Shown: positions 41,650-50,609 of the stretch, piece by piece
Numbering within the stretch: the first letter of the stretch is position 1
Layout: each line of letters opens with the position of its first letter
Position numbers and translations under genes: made by a program
NCBI GenBank assembly: GCA_964433755.1
Contig: CAYSSR010000006.1
Location: 62,001 to 126,000, forward strand
DNA length: 64,000 bases
Source: JAUVXJ01 sp964433755
GTDB taxonomy: Bacteria > Chloroflexota > Anaerolineae > UBA7937 > B3-Chlor
Reading direction: 5' to 3'
Notes under the pieces: model-generated
Told to the model about the DNA's origin: nothing
Seen by the model: only the letters and a program-made list of their open reading frames with translations
The model's database searches: none

Positions 41650-42996
41650 ATGATCAGACAAGCGGATCTGCGTTTCCTTACGCTGGCTGGCACGTTGGCT
41701 ACGCTCGCCCTGCTGTTGCTCGCTGCAGTGGCGGGATGCGGCCCAGCGGCCTCTCCTACTCCCAGCGGTACTGTGGAGAGCTCAACACCCACGGCGTCCT
41801 CGTCGGTCAGCGCTCCGATCACCCCGTCCCCAGCCCCCACCCCTATGGCGTCTAGCCCCTCATCGATGACGCTGACCATCTGGGGACCGGCCCAGTTCGC
41901 GCCCGGCGACGCTGACCCAGGCCAGTCTATCTTGCAGGCGCAGTATGAATCCTTTGCCGCGGACCAGCAGGGCCTCCAAGTGCAGTACGTGACCAAAGCC
42001 CCATCCGGAGAGAGCGGCATCGTTGAGTTCCTGCTGCTGGCTAGCGACGCAGCTCCCAGCATCATGCCAGACATCGCCATAGTAGATCCCGTCGACCTGG
42101 AACCTCTGGTCAGCGCCAGTCTGGCACAGCCGATTCAGGGACTGCTGGCAGAGGAGCTTACGGACGACCTGTGCCCCTTCGCCCGTGAATCCTGCACTTT
42201 CGACGGCCAACTCATGGGGGTGCAGTTCGAAGCCGACGTAGAGCACCTGATCTACTACACCGGTGCCCTGGAGGAGGCCCCCGTTACCTGGGCGGATCTG
42301 TTCGCTCAGCCCATCAGCTACACCTTCCCGGCCGGTGGTGAGGGGGGGTTGGTCAACGACAGCTTCCTCATCCAGTACCTGGATCAGGGTGGCCTTCTCG
42401 TCGACCAGGAAGGCCAGCCAGCGCTCGACTCCTCATCGGTGCAGCGGGTCCTGCGCATGTACGATGCTCTGCGAATCTGGGAGGTTAGCCCCTTGAGGGT
42501 GCTCGAACTCTCGGATCTCGAGGATTGCTGGGCGGCCTACGTCGAAGGCAACATCGCGGCGACGCACGTCAGTTCCTGGCGATACCTGACCAGCCGCTCG
42601 GTGATGCTCGACACCACCTTCGCCCCCGTGCCCACGGAGACCGGGACCACGGCCACTATGAGTCGAGGCTGGGCGTTCGTGATCGTGACCGACTCTCCCG
42701 AGCGACAGGAAGCGGCTGCTTCTCTGATAGAGTGGCTGATGGCTCCTCAGAACCTGGCAGAGTGGAGCGAGGCCACGAGCCACTTGCCCACGAGACGCGT
42801 AGCACTGCGACTCACCCACTGGCCCCGCGAGTACGTCGATTTCCTGGAGGGTCAACTAGAGAGCGCTTTCTATCGCCCCTCCAGTCCCGAATTCGAGGAG
42901 ATAGCGCGGGCTCTGCAAGTGGCGGTGGAAGACGTGATATCGGGCGAGCGCACACCCCGGCAGGCCGCGACTCAGGCTGTGGACAGCCTACAGTAG
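41650..42996 (+). CDS. ABC-type solute-binding lipoprotein (sugar family)
   Basis: 448 residues. Lipobox V-A-G-C (Cys near residue 28), Ser/Pro/Thr linker, then a periplasmic-binding-protein fold of the extracellular solute-binding family 1: M-T-L-T-I-W-G-P near 78, Y-E-S-F-A-A-D-Q-Q-G-L-Q-V, I-M-P-D-I-A-I-V-D, and a C-terminal segment with S-R-G-W-A-F-V-I and A-A-A-S-L-I-E-W-L-M-A-P. No permease or ATPase follows, so it is an orphan receptor here. GGTGAAGGA precedes the ATG. Confidence 0.85.
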   Translation: MIRQADLRFLTLAGTLATLALLLLAAVAGCGPAASPTPSGTVESSTPTASSSVSAPITPSPAPTPMASSPSSMTLTIWGPAQFAPGDADPGQSILQAQYESFAADQQGLQVQYVTKAPSGESGIVEFLLLASDAAPSIMPDIAIVDPVDLEPLVSASLAQPIQGLLAEELTDDLCPFARESCTFDGQLMGVQFEADVEHLIYYTGALEEAPVTWADLFAQPISYTFPAGGEGGLVNDSFLIQYLDQGGLLVDQEGQPALDSSSVQRVLRMYDALRIWEVSPLRVLELSDLEDCWAAYVEGNIAATHVSSWRYLTSRSVMLDTTFAPVPTETGTTATMSRGWAFVIVTDSPERQEAAASLIEWLMAPQNLAEWSEATSHLPTRRVALRLTHWPREYVDFLEGQLESAFYRPSSPEFEEIARALQVAVEDVISGERTPRQAATQAVDSLQ

Positions 42997-43078
42997 CCGC
43001 CCCCTCCTTTCGGCCTTCGCCCGTAGTGTGGGAGAGGACTCCTCGCCGGCGTCGCCCGACGATGGGTACCTCGGAGCG

Positions 43079-43732
43079 TCATTCTTCGCTGAACTGGTCG
43101 ACGACCTTGTCCTCGAACCGGCCCAGCGTCGCCTCCAGGCGCTGCTGGCGTACGGCCATGGTCAGGTCTCCCCTGGTCCTCTCCAGGACCCCGCGCACCA
43201 TGTCTGTGGTGCGCCGAAGACCCCGTGTGATCGCGTCCGGGTAGTCCACCGTCACCAGGATTCCATACACGTCGTCCATGATCCTCAGCAACTGCTCTGC
43301 TCTCTCCAGCTCGCCGCTGCGGATCAGGTCCAGTATGGAGCGCCTGAGCTCCCCCATAGCCTCCGCCAACCCGTTCAGATAGGCCGGGTAGTCGACCTCT
43401 AGATCGCCAGGCCCCGGAAGAGGTTCTTGCGCCATCAACGCGAAGGTGATGGAAGCTTCGGCGTACTCTTTCAGAGCATCCTGGACGTATCCAGCCCCAT
43501 AGATGCTCTGCTCGTCAACCAGATCGGCGTTGAACTGCTGGACCACTTCTCGTCCCTCGTCCAGCATCTCTCTCGCCTGCTCGAACTCGCCTCTGTGCAC
43601 GGCCCGGATGGTGTTGGCCGAGTGTCTTATCAAACGGCGCGACAGTTCCAGGGCTCCCTCGCGAATCCGGTGGCGAGCCTCCAGGGCCTCCAGCGCCTCC
43701 TGAGCGATGTCTTTCAGCTTGTCCATTTCCAT
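43079..43732 (-). CDS. Translin-family nucleic-acid-binding protein
   Basis: 217 residues, all helical. The N-terminal E-A-L-E-A-R-H-R-I-R-E-G-A-L-E-L-S-R-R-L-I-R-H-S-A-N-T-I-R-A-V-H (in two pieces) and the C-terminal D-Y-P-D-A-I-T-R-G-L-R-R-T-T-D-M-V-R are typical of prokaryotic translin homologues (COG2178). These bind single-stranded RNA or DNA as multimers and are better known in archaea. AGGAGA lies 4 nt before the chosen ATG. The flanking 43733-44034 shows no gene, only TGATATAGT (an extended -10-like sequence) near 43913. Confidence 0.8.
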   Translation of the reverse strand: MEMDKLKDIAQEALEALEARHRIREGALELSRRLIRHSANTIRAVHRGEFEQAREMLDEGREVVQQFNADLVDEQSIYGAGYVQDALKEYAEASITFALMAQEPLPGPGDLEVDYPAYLNGLAEAMGELRRSILDLIRSGELERAEQLLRIMDDVYGILVTVDYPDAITRGLRRTTDMVRGVLERTRGDLTMAVRQQRLEATLGRFEDKVVDQFSEE

Positions 43733-44034
43733 GTTGTCTCCTGTCGTCACGCGGCCTCACGCGCTGTGGTATTCATCTTCGCATCCATACTCATCCCGCA
43801 TTGGCGGTCGGAACCAGACTACGTCCTGCAGTTGCGCAGTATCGAACACGTTCACATTCTAGCACACTACGTGCCACGACAACAAAACGGACTGGTCAGT
43901 CGACGTGAGCCGTGATATAGTACGGCCACGCGCAGAGGGCGGGCACCTGACGCCCGTCGTCTAGTAGTCGTGAGGGCCCCGACAGAACGCGGCCACTGCG
44001 CCAGTCCACTGAATCGCTTGGCCACGGAGGTGCA

Positions 44035-45267
44035 ATGACAGCTCGCCACCTCGTTTCCACCCTCTTTCTCTGGGCATCTCTGGCGTTGGCAGCTCTCGTG
44101 CTTGGCTGCCAGGCACCGCCCACCTCAGGCCCGGAGGTGGAGACCGCAGTCGCACAAAGAGCCTTCGCCACACTCACCGCAGCGGTTCCCAGCCCCACCC
44201 CCGTGGCGTTACCAACGCCCACCTCAACACCCGTCCCCTACAACGTCTACTTCGGCGACCTCCACGTTCATACCTCGAGGATCCACACCACGGAGGCCTT
44301 CCACGAAGAGTTCGGCCGTGGAGTCATACGCCTCGCCAATCTCCATGCCAGTGAAGTGATGGGACACGACTTCATCGCCGTCACTAACCACGCCCGCCTC
44401 CTCGAGGACTGGATGTGGGAGGTCACCAAGGAAGTCGCCGACGAGTTCACTCAGGATGGCGTGTTCGTGTCCTTCCCCGCTTTCGAATGGACCGCCAGTC
44501 ACGGCTGCGGCGTGCATTGCAGCCCCGAGCGGCCAGACTATCCCGATTGGGGCCACCGTATCATCTACTTCCGGAATACGGAGGTCGCCACCGATCTGCT
44601 ACGCTGTAGCGACCCCGACTACGATACGCCAGAAGAGCTATTCGCCGCGCTGCCTGGATCTGACCTCGCCATCACCATCCCCCACCACACCGCTGCCCCC
44701 AGACACCCCTTTGACTGGTCCACCGTGAATCCGGAGTACGACCGCCTGGTAGAGATCGTCCAACGCAGGGGGGATTACGAAGCAGACATAGTCGAGAACG
44801 GCTGGGGCAACGGCTTCGTGCTGGGGGTTGTGGCAGGAACGGACAACCACGTCGCGGCCCCAGGATGGCCCCAGGGAGTCGCCGCCATACTGGCCCCCGA
44901 GCTGACCCGCGATGCCTTGTTCGACGCTCTCCTCAGTCGTCATACCTATGCTACCACGCACGGCGACATCATTCTCCACTTCTTCGGCGACGGTGAGATG
45001 CAGGGAGGTGTACTCTCCGCCAGGGAGTCGGTCACCCTCAACGGGGAGATCAGGAGCACCAACGGCAACATCGCACTGGTGGAGCTCACTGACAACGGTG
45101 AGGTCATAGCCAACTGGGAGCCAGAGGAGGCTTCGTCGCTTCGCTTCGAGAGCACCGAGCAAGTAGGAGAGGATCCACACTACTTCTACGTCAGGGTCAC
45201 CCTTGACAAAGGGCACCGGGCCTGGTCGAGTCCCATCTGGGTGAACTACACCGTGGAGACCCCTTGA
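44035..45267 (+). CDS. PHP-like (DUF3604-type) lipoprotein phosphoesterase
   Basis: 410 residues. Signal peptide with lipobox L-V-L-G-C-Q, Thr/Pro linker, then a metal-dependent PHP-type domain: F-G-D-L-H-V-H-T near residue 74, A-V-T-N-H-A-R, T-I-P-H-H-T-A-A-P and G-V-V-A-G-T-D-N-H-V. A C-terminal beta domain ends in S-S-P-I-W-V-N-Y. The histidine set matches the PHP superfamily of DUF3604 proteins. The substrate is unknown; the exported location suggests nucleotide or phospho-sugar scavenging. Confidence 0.8.
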   Translation: MTARHLVSTLFLWASLALAALVLGCQAPPTSGPEVETAVAQRAFATLTAAVPSPTPVALPTPTSTPVPYNVYFGDLHVHTSRIHTTEAFHEEFGRGVIRLANLHASEVMGHDFIAVTNHARLLEDWMWEVTKEVADEFTQDGVFVSFPAFEWTASHGCGVHCSPERPDYPDWGHRIIYFRNTEVATDLLRCSDPDYDTPEELFAALPGSDLAITIPHHTAAPRHPFDWSTVNPEYDRLVEIVQRRGDYEADIVENGWGNGFVLGVVAGTDNHVAAPGWPQGVAAILAPELTRDALFDALLSRHTYATTHGDIILHFFGDGEMQGGVLSARESVTLNGEIRSTNGNIALVELTDNGEVIANWEPEEASSLRFESTEQVGEDPHYFYVRVTLDKGHRAWSSPIWVNYTVETP

Positions 45268-45324
45268 CCGTTGGACTCGGCCTGCCCAGGGCTCGGTATA
45301 GCTCCCCGTCGGGCGGGGCTTCGC

Positions 45325-45897
45325 CTACCTCGCGGTGATCAGCTCTCTGATGTCGTCGAAGACGCCCTGGCCGATGCCCTGCACGTCCATGATCTCCTCG
45401 ATGCTGGCAAAGGGGCCGTGGCTCTCTCGGTGGCCGATGATAGACTGCGACAACGCAGGGCCGATACCCGGCAACTGCTCCAGTTCGTCTGCGCTCGCAG
45501 TGTTGATGTCGATCAGACCATCCGTCGAACCGCCCGTGCTGCTAGCGGGGACGCTCTCCTCACCCACCTCTGGGAAGTAGATCTGATCCTCGTCGTGTAC
45601 CCGTTGAGCAAGGTTGACGCGGTCCAGGTCGGCGTCCGCAGTCGGGCCGCCCGCAGCCTCCAGCGCATCCTGCACCCTGCTCTCTCCATGCAGGTAGTAC
45701 ACGCCGGGGTTTTGCACTGCCCCTGTGACGTAGACAGCCACTTGTACAGGGGTGGGCACAGGACTTGGCGAGGGCTCTACTATCTCGATAGGCTGATTCA
45801 CGGGGCGGCGCACGTAGATCACCGCGCTTGCGGACAGAAGCAGGCAGCACAGAACACCAACGATGGGGAGCCGAAAGCGCTCCAAGGCTTCACCCAT
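45325..45897 (-). CDS. comEA: ComEA-type DNA-binding protein with SLBB domain
   Basis: 190 residues. A membrane anchor at about 8-30 is followed by a Pro/Val linker, an SLBB domain (V-A-V-Y-V-T-G-A-V-Q-N-P-G-V-Y-Y) and a helix-hairpin-helix pair at the end (I-N-T-A-S-A-D-E-L-E-Q-L-P-G-I-G; I-M-D-V-Q-G-I-G). This is the DNA receptor architecture of natural transformation. Other com genes are not in the window. The ATG overlaps the upstream peptidase stop (TGATG). Confidence 0.9.
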   Translation of the reverse strand: MGEALERFRLPIVGVLCCLLLSASAVIYVRRPVNQPIEIVEPSPSPVPTPVQVAVYVTGAVQNPGVYYLHGESRVQDALEAAGGPTADADLDRVNLAQRVHDEDQIYFPEVGEESVPASSTGGSTDGLIDINTASADELEQLPGIGPALSQSIIGHRESHGPFASIEEIMDVQGIGQGVFDDIRELITAR

Positions 45898-47486
45898 CAC
45901 CAATTCTCTATCATCTCTTCGATGGGGAAGAAAGGCTCGATGTCCACAGGAAGACCAGTCATCGCTGAGATCGCGGCCTCCAACGGTGGAGTCAGGATGC
46001 CGTAGGTGTCCAGCAGGAGCTTCACTCCTTCGTAGTCACCACGTGCTTGGAGACCCAACACCTGTCTGGTCAGGTCCTGGATCGCCTCCAACATCCTGTA
46101 GTAGTCAACCTGAAACCTGCCGCTTCGGGCTTCATGTGTCAGACCACCACGCTCCAGAAGGAAGTTGAGCTCCAGAAGGGCCGCCCTGCCGTGAGCCTCG
46201 TCGATGCCGAAGCGAATGGACGCGAACTCGGAGACGACGTAACTGACACAGGTCTTCTCCAGGTCTGGGAGGACCCCGTCGTCTATCAGAGATAGCAGGC
46301 AACACATCCCGGCCAGGTCCGCCTTCGCCTCCTCGATAGGCAACATCAGTTCCTTCAGCGCCAGGCTCACCGTGGTCTGTGTGCCGTTAGACAGGGTGAT
46401 CGAAGATGGACCCATGCCATGGGCCAGTTCGTGCATCAGGACGACGTTGTAGAGAGGATCGAAAGCCAGCAGGGACACCTGCCCCTCGGTCATGGCGCTC
46501 GCGCCGACAGGGGCCACGCAGCTACGAAACTTCGCCTCCCCGACGTTCCTCAGCATCACTTTTCTGCTGCCCTTGGCGTGCCACACCCTTTCATCGTTGG
46601 GAAGCAGAAAAGCCACAGCTTGCACTCCAGCCCTGGCATCGCCGGCCGTGAACACTTCGTCGATCACACTGATGGGGGAGCTTGCACCCCGCGTGCCAAC
46701 CTCGTACTGATCGGATCCTGGGAGATTGCGCTCCAGCTCTGGTAGGTACCGGATCAAGGTTTCCAGTTGTTCACTCGCTTCAGGGTCTCTGATGCCGATA
46801 AAGGCCTCGAAGGCCGCCTTGTAGCCCAGCAGCCGGTCCTCGTAGACCTCGTATGGGCCGATGGTCACGTCGATCAGACTGTCCTCCACGTCCAGCCAGT
46901 CCACCTCGCTCTGGAAGTAGTCGTTGGACCTGAAGGCTTCGGCTCTGCTGGCGAGAAACCTGGCAAGAGAAGGGTTGTCGCTCAGCCCGGCCGCTTCTTC
47001 CAGCAATCTGGCCGCCGGTTGAAGGAACTCAGCATAGGCTTTGGAATAGGGAACGGCAGCCAAACCCTCGCCTTCGCGTATGATCACGGTGTAGAAGCCT
47101 CGAAACGCCTCTTCGTCCTCCGGGGAAGCTGCAAGCCAATCCTCGAACTCCTCTTTGGTCAGGTCCGGTGGATAGAAACCCGCCCCGAGGGGCTTCGCCT
47201 CCTCACCCATGAAGGGTCTGTGCTCTTCCAGCCGGCCCCAGGGGCCGCACATGATGCGGAAGTAGTGTAGCAGGTCTCTGTCCTCAGCGGCCTGCGAAGA
47301 TTCCAGCCGCGCCAGCCACTCTGGATTGCGGGGAGAGACCTGTCTGAGGAAGATCTCATCCATGAGGCGCGCAGCTTCGACGACTTTCCCCAGCACCTGC
47401 CTGTCCCTTTCGCCCAACAGGCTCTCGTCGAAGGTCAACGTGGTGGGAACGAACTGGGCTATCCTCTCCCCAATCGTCTTGCGCAT
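45897..47486 (-). CDS. M49-like (dipeptidyl peptidase III-type) metallopeptidase
   Basis: 529 residues. Zinc signature M-H-E-L-A-H-G-M-G-P near residue 356 with the third ligand in E-E-A-K-A-D. The N-terminal region is helical (A-R-L-M-D-E-I-F-L-R-Q-V). Canonical dipeptidyl peptidase III has HEXXGH; here it is HEXXH, as in the bacterial M49-like relatives. Overlaps comEA. The start ATG has AGGAGG about 12 nt upstream, so the exact start is uncertain. Confidence 0.78.
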   Translation of the reverse strand: MRKTIGERIAQFVPTTLTFDESLLGERDRQVLGKVVEAARLMDEIFLRQVSPRNPEWLARLESSQAAEDRDLLHYFRIMCGPWGRLEEHRPFMGEEAKPLGAGFYPPDLTKEEFEDWLAASPEDEEAFRGFYTVIIREGEGLAAVPYSKAYAEFLQPAARLLEEAAGLSDNPSLARFLASRAEAFRSNDYFQSEVDWLDVEDSLIDVTIGPYEVYEDRLLGYKAAFEAFIGIRDPEASEQLETLIRYLPELERNLPGSDQYEVGTRGASSPISVIDEVFTAGDARAGVQAVAFLLPNDERVWHAKGSRKVMLRNVGEAKFRSCVAPVGASAMTEGQVSLLAFDPLYNVVLMHELAHGMGPSSITLSNGTQTTVSLALKELMLPIEEAKADLAGMCCLLSLIDDGVLPDLEKTCVSYVVSEFASIRFGIDEAHGRAALLELNFLLERGGLTHEARSGRFQVDYYRMLEAIQDLTRQVLGLQARGDYEGVKLLLDTYGILTPPLEAAISAMTGLPVDIEPFFPIEEMIENW

Positions 47487-47599
47487 GGCCGTTCCTGACC
47501 TCCTATCTCGCCTCCAGAGACGCTCCAGCATCAATGATTGTATCACTTCCCCGCGGCAGCTTCAAGCCGCGTCCCATCACCCCGAGCCATCGATCACGC

Positions 47600-47628
47600 T
47601 TGACAAGGCCGTGGAGACAGCGTACACT
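47600..47628 (+). promoter_or_regulatory. Promoter of the tandem reverse transcriptase gene
   Basis: TTGACA (47600-47605), 17-nt spacer, TACACT (47623-47628). It would start a transcript near 47635, about 260 nt before the reading frame. Confidence 0.65.
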
Positions 47629-47634
47629 GGCGCT

Positions 47635-47890
47635 CGAGGAGCTTCGCTGTCCTCTCTGAGGTTCCTCACCTCAGGCGTTCCAGAGGATCAGGCGCGGCCC
47701 GTAGACCAGACCTTCGAACGCAGGTGGCCGACGTAAGGTCCTTCACGTGCCAGCATCGAGGACGGCGGACTCCTCGTCTTCGTCTGGCACTCTGCCTGTC
47801 AACAGGCCGAGAACAGACCCGTCATGTTGAGTCTGTGAAAGATCGATGCAGCAAGCCAGCCGATAGCGGCACCTCTTCGCCTGGACAGGG
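47635..47890 (+). ncRNA. Structured leader, candidate noncoding RNA of the RT locus
   Basis: Three hairpins follow the promoter. First, TCCTCT-CTGAGGT (47650-47662) with ACCTCAG (47668-47674) and AGAGGA (47682-47687). Second, GTGCCAG (47747-47753) with CTGGCAC (47784-47790), enclosing CGAGGA/TCCTCG. Third, GCCTGT/ACAGGC (47794-47807). No gene fits the sequence. Reverse transcriptases of retrons and some defence systems use a neighbouring RNA as template or primer, so this may be its RNA partner. That role is inferred. Confidence 0.45.
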
Positions 47891-47896
47891 GTGTGC

Positions 47897-50419
47897 ATGG
47901 ATCTCATCGTACAGGTAGCTGACCCAAACCACCTGGCGCAGGTGTTCAGCCACTATCAGCAGAGACATGGGAGCAGGTCCCACAGGCCCCGGCTGCGTCC
48001 CGGCAGCGACGGCCAAACCATGCGCCAGTTCTCCGAGCACTTGGACAGGAACCTGCGGCTCCTGAGTCAGAGTCTGCTCAGCGGTTCGTACTCCTTCGCA
48101 CCATTCCTGGAGAGGACGATCACCATGCCCGGAGGCGCCACGAGGATTCTCTCCGCAGCCACGGTGCAGGACACGATCGTCCAGAAGGCGCTGGCCCTGG
48201 TCGCCGGGCCGGAGCTCGACTCGCACCTCGCCGACAACTGCTACTCTTTCCGCATCGGCAAGGATGGCCCCAGCATACACGATGCCCTATCCAGCGTGGT
48301 CGCTCACCACAGAGATGGACGATATTGGGTGGTCAAGGAGGACATCAAGTCCTATTTCGAGAACCTGAACCACGAGCTGATCCTGGCTCGCCTGTACGAG
48401 GTCTTTCCTCACGACTCTCCCATCGTCGACTTGTATTCGAGCTACATCAGTGCCCCTCGTTTGACGCGTGGAGAACTGTCACCACGCGCGAAAGGGGTGC
48501 CTGTCGGGACCATTCTCGCCAACGGCCTCTCCAACCTCTATCTGACGCCGCTGGACCTGCGGATGAAGCAGGAAGAACACCTCTACCTCAGATACTGCGA
48601 TGACATCATCGCCTTCTGCGACAATGAAGCAGCCGCCATTCGGATCAGAGACGAGATCGCCGGCGTGGTCGGCGGGCTGGGGCTTGACCTCAATGACCGC
48701 AAGAGTCTGCTGGTCGCAGCGGGAGAGCGCTTCACCTACCTGGGATACGAGTTCCGCGGACGAGAGATCAGAATAGGTCCGCGCGCCTTGCACAAGTTCA
48801 AGATGAGGATCAGAAGGGCCACGTCGAGAAATGGGGGCGAGAGACTGACCCGCCGGTCCCTGCGCACCGATGAGGGGAGAGCGGCTCTGCGGCACGTCAT
48901 CGCCGAGGTCAACAACGAGATCGGTGGCGACACTCCACGCAACTGGGCTCGCTACTTCGCCAGGTGCGACTTCGACACGCAGTTCCGCGATCTCGACCAC
49001 TGGGTCAGGAACCGCATCCGTGGAGCTGTCACGAAACGCTGGAACAGGAGCAACCATCGTACGCTTCCCACGCCCTTGCTGCAAGAACTCGGCCTCAAAT
49101 CCTTGGTGGGCGAGTACTACAGGTGGAAGAAACGGTGGCGTCTGCGCGGGCAAGGACTCATCCATACCATAGCCAGGCTCGACCGCCTTCACGACATACT
49201 CGAGTCGTATCGCTTTCGCTACTACGACCCTCGCGGCGGGCCTTCGCGTTTCCGCCCAGGTGCCGATGGGGTGACCATGGAAGCGTTTGTGTCCAGGGAA
49301 ACCAGCAATCTCCGAGCCATCCAGGACGCCTTGCTCACAGGCACCTACCGCTTCACGCCATTCGTCGAGTACACCAAGGCCAAGAGAGGACGCACCGACG
49401 ACAGAGTAGTCTGCCGGGCCAGCCTGGCAGACACCGTCGTACAGAAGGCTGTGGGCAGTGCGGTCGACACCCGGCTCGACCACGTCCTCAGCGAGCACTG
49501 CTTCTCCTACCGCCATGGCAGGAGTCAGTTCAGCGCCATGGGCCGGGTCATGGCCCACATCAACGCGCGCCAGGAATGGTGGGTGGTGAGATCGGACTTC
49601 CGCTCCTTCCTCGACACCGTGAACCTCGGTGTCCTCAGGGGCCAAATCGAGGACCTGTTGCGTGACGAGCCGCTGGTGCTGGACCTCTACCTGAAGTACC
49701 TCTACAATGCGCGGCTGAGAGACGGCGAGTTCCTCCCCCGCATGGTAGGGCTCCCGCGAGGCGGTATCCTGACCCCGTTCCTGGCCAATCTCTATCTCAC
49801 ACCTCTGGATGAGGCCATGGCCCAGGACGGACTAGGGTACATCAGGTATGCGGACGACATCGTCGTCTTCGCCGAGACGGAGGACTCCGCCCATCAGGCC
49901 GTCGCGCGGCTCCAGTCGATGACCGACACGCTTGGACTGACCCACAGCCCCGAGAAGACCAGGGTCGTGGCCCCCGGCGAGGCGTTCGAGTTCCTCGGCT
50001 ACGAGATCAGAGGATCCGAGGTCACGGTCAGGCCCTACGCCGTCAACTCCTTGAAGCGGCGCATCAAGAGAGCGACGCTCAAGCGAAAGTGGCGACAGGT
50101 GGATCGAAGCAATCTGGACACAGCAGAGGGGAAGAGCGTGCTCCAGTCCATCATCGCCAGAGTGAACCACACCTACATCTACACGGGCGGCAACGACTGG
50201 ACCAGGCACTTCTGCCGCTGCACCAGCGATGCCCAGATGCGGGAGTTGGACGGGTGGATCGCGGACCGTATCAGGATGGCGGTGACGAAAAGATGGTCGA
50301 GCAAGAACCGTCGCCTCATCCCCTACAGTCTATTGCGGGATCTGGGCTGGAGACCCCTGGTGCCGCTCTTCTACCGGTGGAAAAGGGAGGTCTGGAGACA
50401 AGGAAGCGGTAGTTCGTAG
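47897..50419 (+). CDS. Tandem double reverse transcriptase (two complete RT modules in one protein)
   Basis: 840 residues in two homologous halves. Module 1 has motif A at D149 (V-K-E-D-I-K-S-Y-F), G-V-P-V-G-T-I-L-A-N-G-L-S-N, and Y-C-D-D at D235-D236. Module 2 has D567 (R-S-D-F-R-S-F-L-D), G-L-P-R-G-G-I-L-T-P-F-L-A-N and Y-A-D-D at D653-D654. All catalytic aspartates are present and both pairs are 418 residues apart. Each half has R-P-G-x-D-G-x-T at the front, Y-L-G-Y-E or F-L-G-Y-E after the palm, and a C-terminal A-V-T-K-R-W...Y-Y/F-Y-R-W-K domain. The group II intron-like RT fold is clear. No maturase DNA-binding or endonuclease domain is seen, nor any intron domain V. The start is weakly marked (AGGGG). 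Confidence 0.9.
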   Translation: MDLIVQVADPNHLAQVFSHYQQRHGSRSHRPRLRPGSDGQTMRQFSEHLDRNLRLLSQSLLSGSYSFAPFLERTITMPGGATRILSAATVQDTIVQKALALVAGPELDSHLADNCYSFRIGKDGPSIHDALSSVVAHHRDGRYWVVKEDIKSYFENLNHELILARLYEVFPHDSPIVDLYSSYISAPRLTRGELSPRAKGVPVGTILANGLSNLYLTPLDLRMKQEEHLYLRYCDDIIAFCDNEAAAIRIRDEIAGVVGGLGLDLNDRKSLLVAAGERFTYLGYEFRGREIRIGPRALHKFKMRIRRATSRNGGERLTRRSLRTDEGRAALRHVIAEVNNEIGGDTPRNWARYFARCDFDTQFRDLDHWVRNRIRGAVTKRWNRSNHRTLPTPLLQELGLKSLVGEYYRWKKRWRLRGQGLIHTIARLDRLHDILESYRFRYYDPRGGPSRFRPGADGVTMEAFVSRETSNLRAIQDALLTGTYRFTPFVEYTKAKRGRTDDRVVCRASLADTVVQKAVGSAVDTRLDHVLSEHCFSYRHGRSQFSAMGRVMAHINARQEWWVVRSDFRSFLDTVNLGVLRGQIEDLLRDEPLVLDLYLKYLYNARLRDGEFLPRMVGLPRGGILTPFLANLYLTPLDEAMAQDGLGYIRYADDIVVFAETEDSAHQAVARLQSMTDTLGLTHSPEKTRVVAPGEAFEFLGYEIRGSEVTVRPYAVNSLKRRIKRATLKRKWRQVDRSNLDTAEGKSVLQSIIARVNHTYIYTGGNDWTRHFCRCTSDAQMRELDGWIADRIRMAVTKRWSSKNRRLIPYSLLRDLGWRPLVPLFYRWKREVWRQGSGSS

Positions 50420-50605
50420 CCCCTGCTGCCAGCTATGGGCTTGGACCCATGTACCTCGTCAGTTCCGGGCCAGGATGCGTATTCACCCTCGGGTACGGGT
50501 GCGTCCTGGTGGGGGAGCTGCGGCAATTCCATTGCCAAAGGACACCCTGGTGTCTGCTGGTGGCAGGGGCTATACTCCACAAGACCAGGGGCTGGCACAC
50601 CCCAC
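50420..50605 (+). ncRNA. Hairpin-rich region after the RT gene, candidate noncoding RNA
   Basis: Four hairpins in about 150 nt: ATGGG/CCCAT (50435-50450). CCAGGATGC/GCGTCCTGG (50470-50478 with 50501-50509; 9 bp, one G-U), with an inner ACCC/GGGT and a 6-nt bulge. GGCAAT/ATTGCC (50522-50536). GACACC/GGTGTC (50541-50554). They do not resemble group II domain V (no AGC triad and bulge in the right places). There is no T-tract, so they are not ordinary terminators. MutM follows in the opposite direction. Confidence 0.45.
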
Positions 50606-50609
50606 GCGG

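Noticed and set aside
41490..42080. Long N-terminal extension of the GTPase
   Set aside because: It would be antisense to the solute-binding lipoprotein gene, whose signal peptide, ribosome site and fold are clear.
48479..49645. Minus-strand 388-codon frame opposite the RT gene
   Set aside because: No recognisable domain or ribosome site, while the plus strand has two complete RT motif sets.
50466..50512. Group II intron domain V after the RT
   Set aside because: The 9-bp hairpin lacks the AGC catalytic triad, the 2-nt 3' bulge and a GNRA loop, and no domain VI with a bulged A follows.
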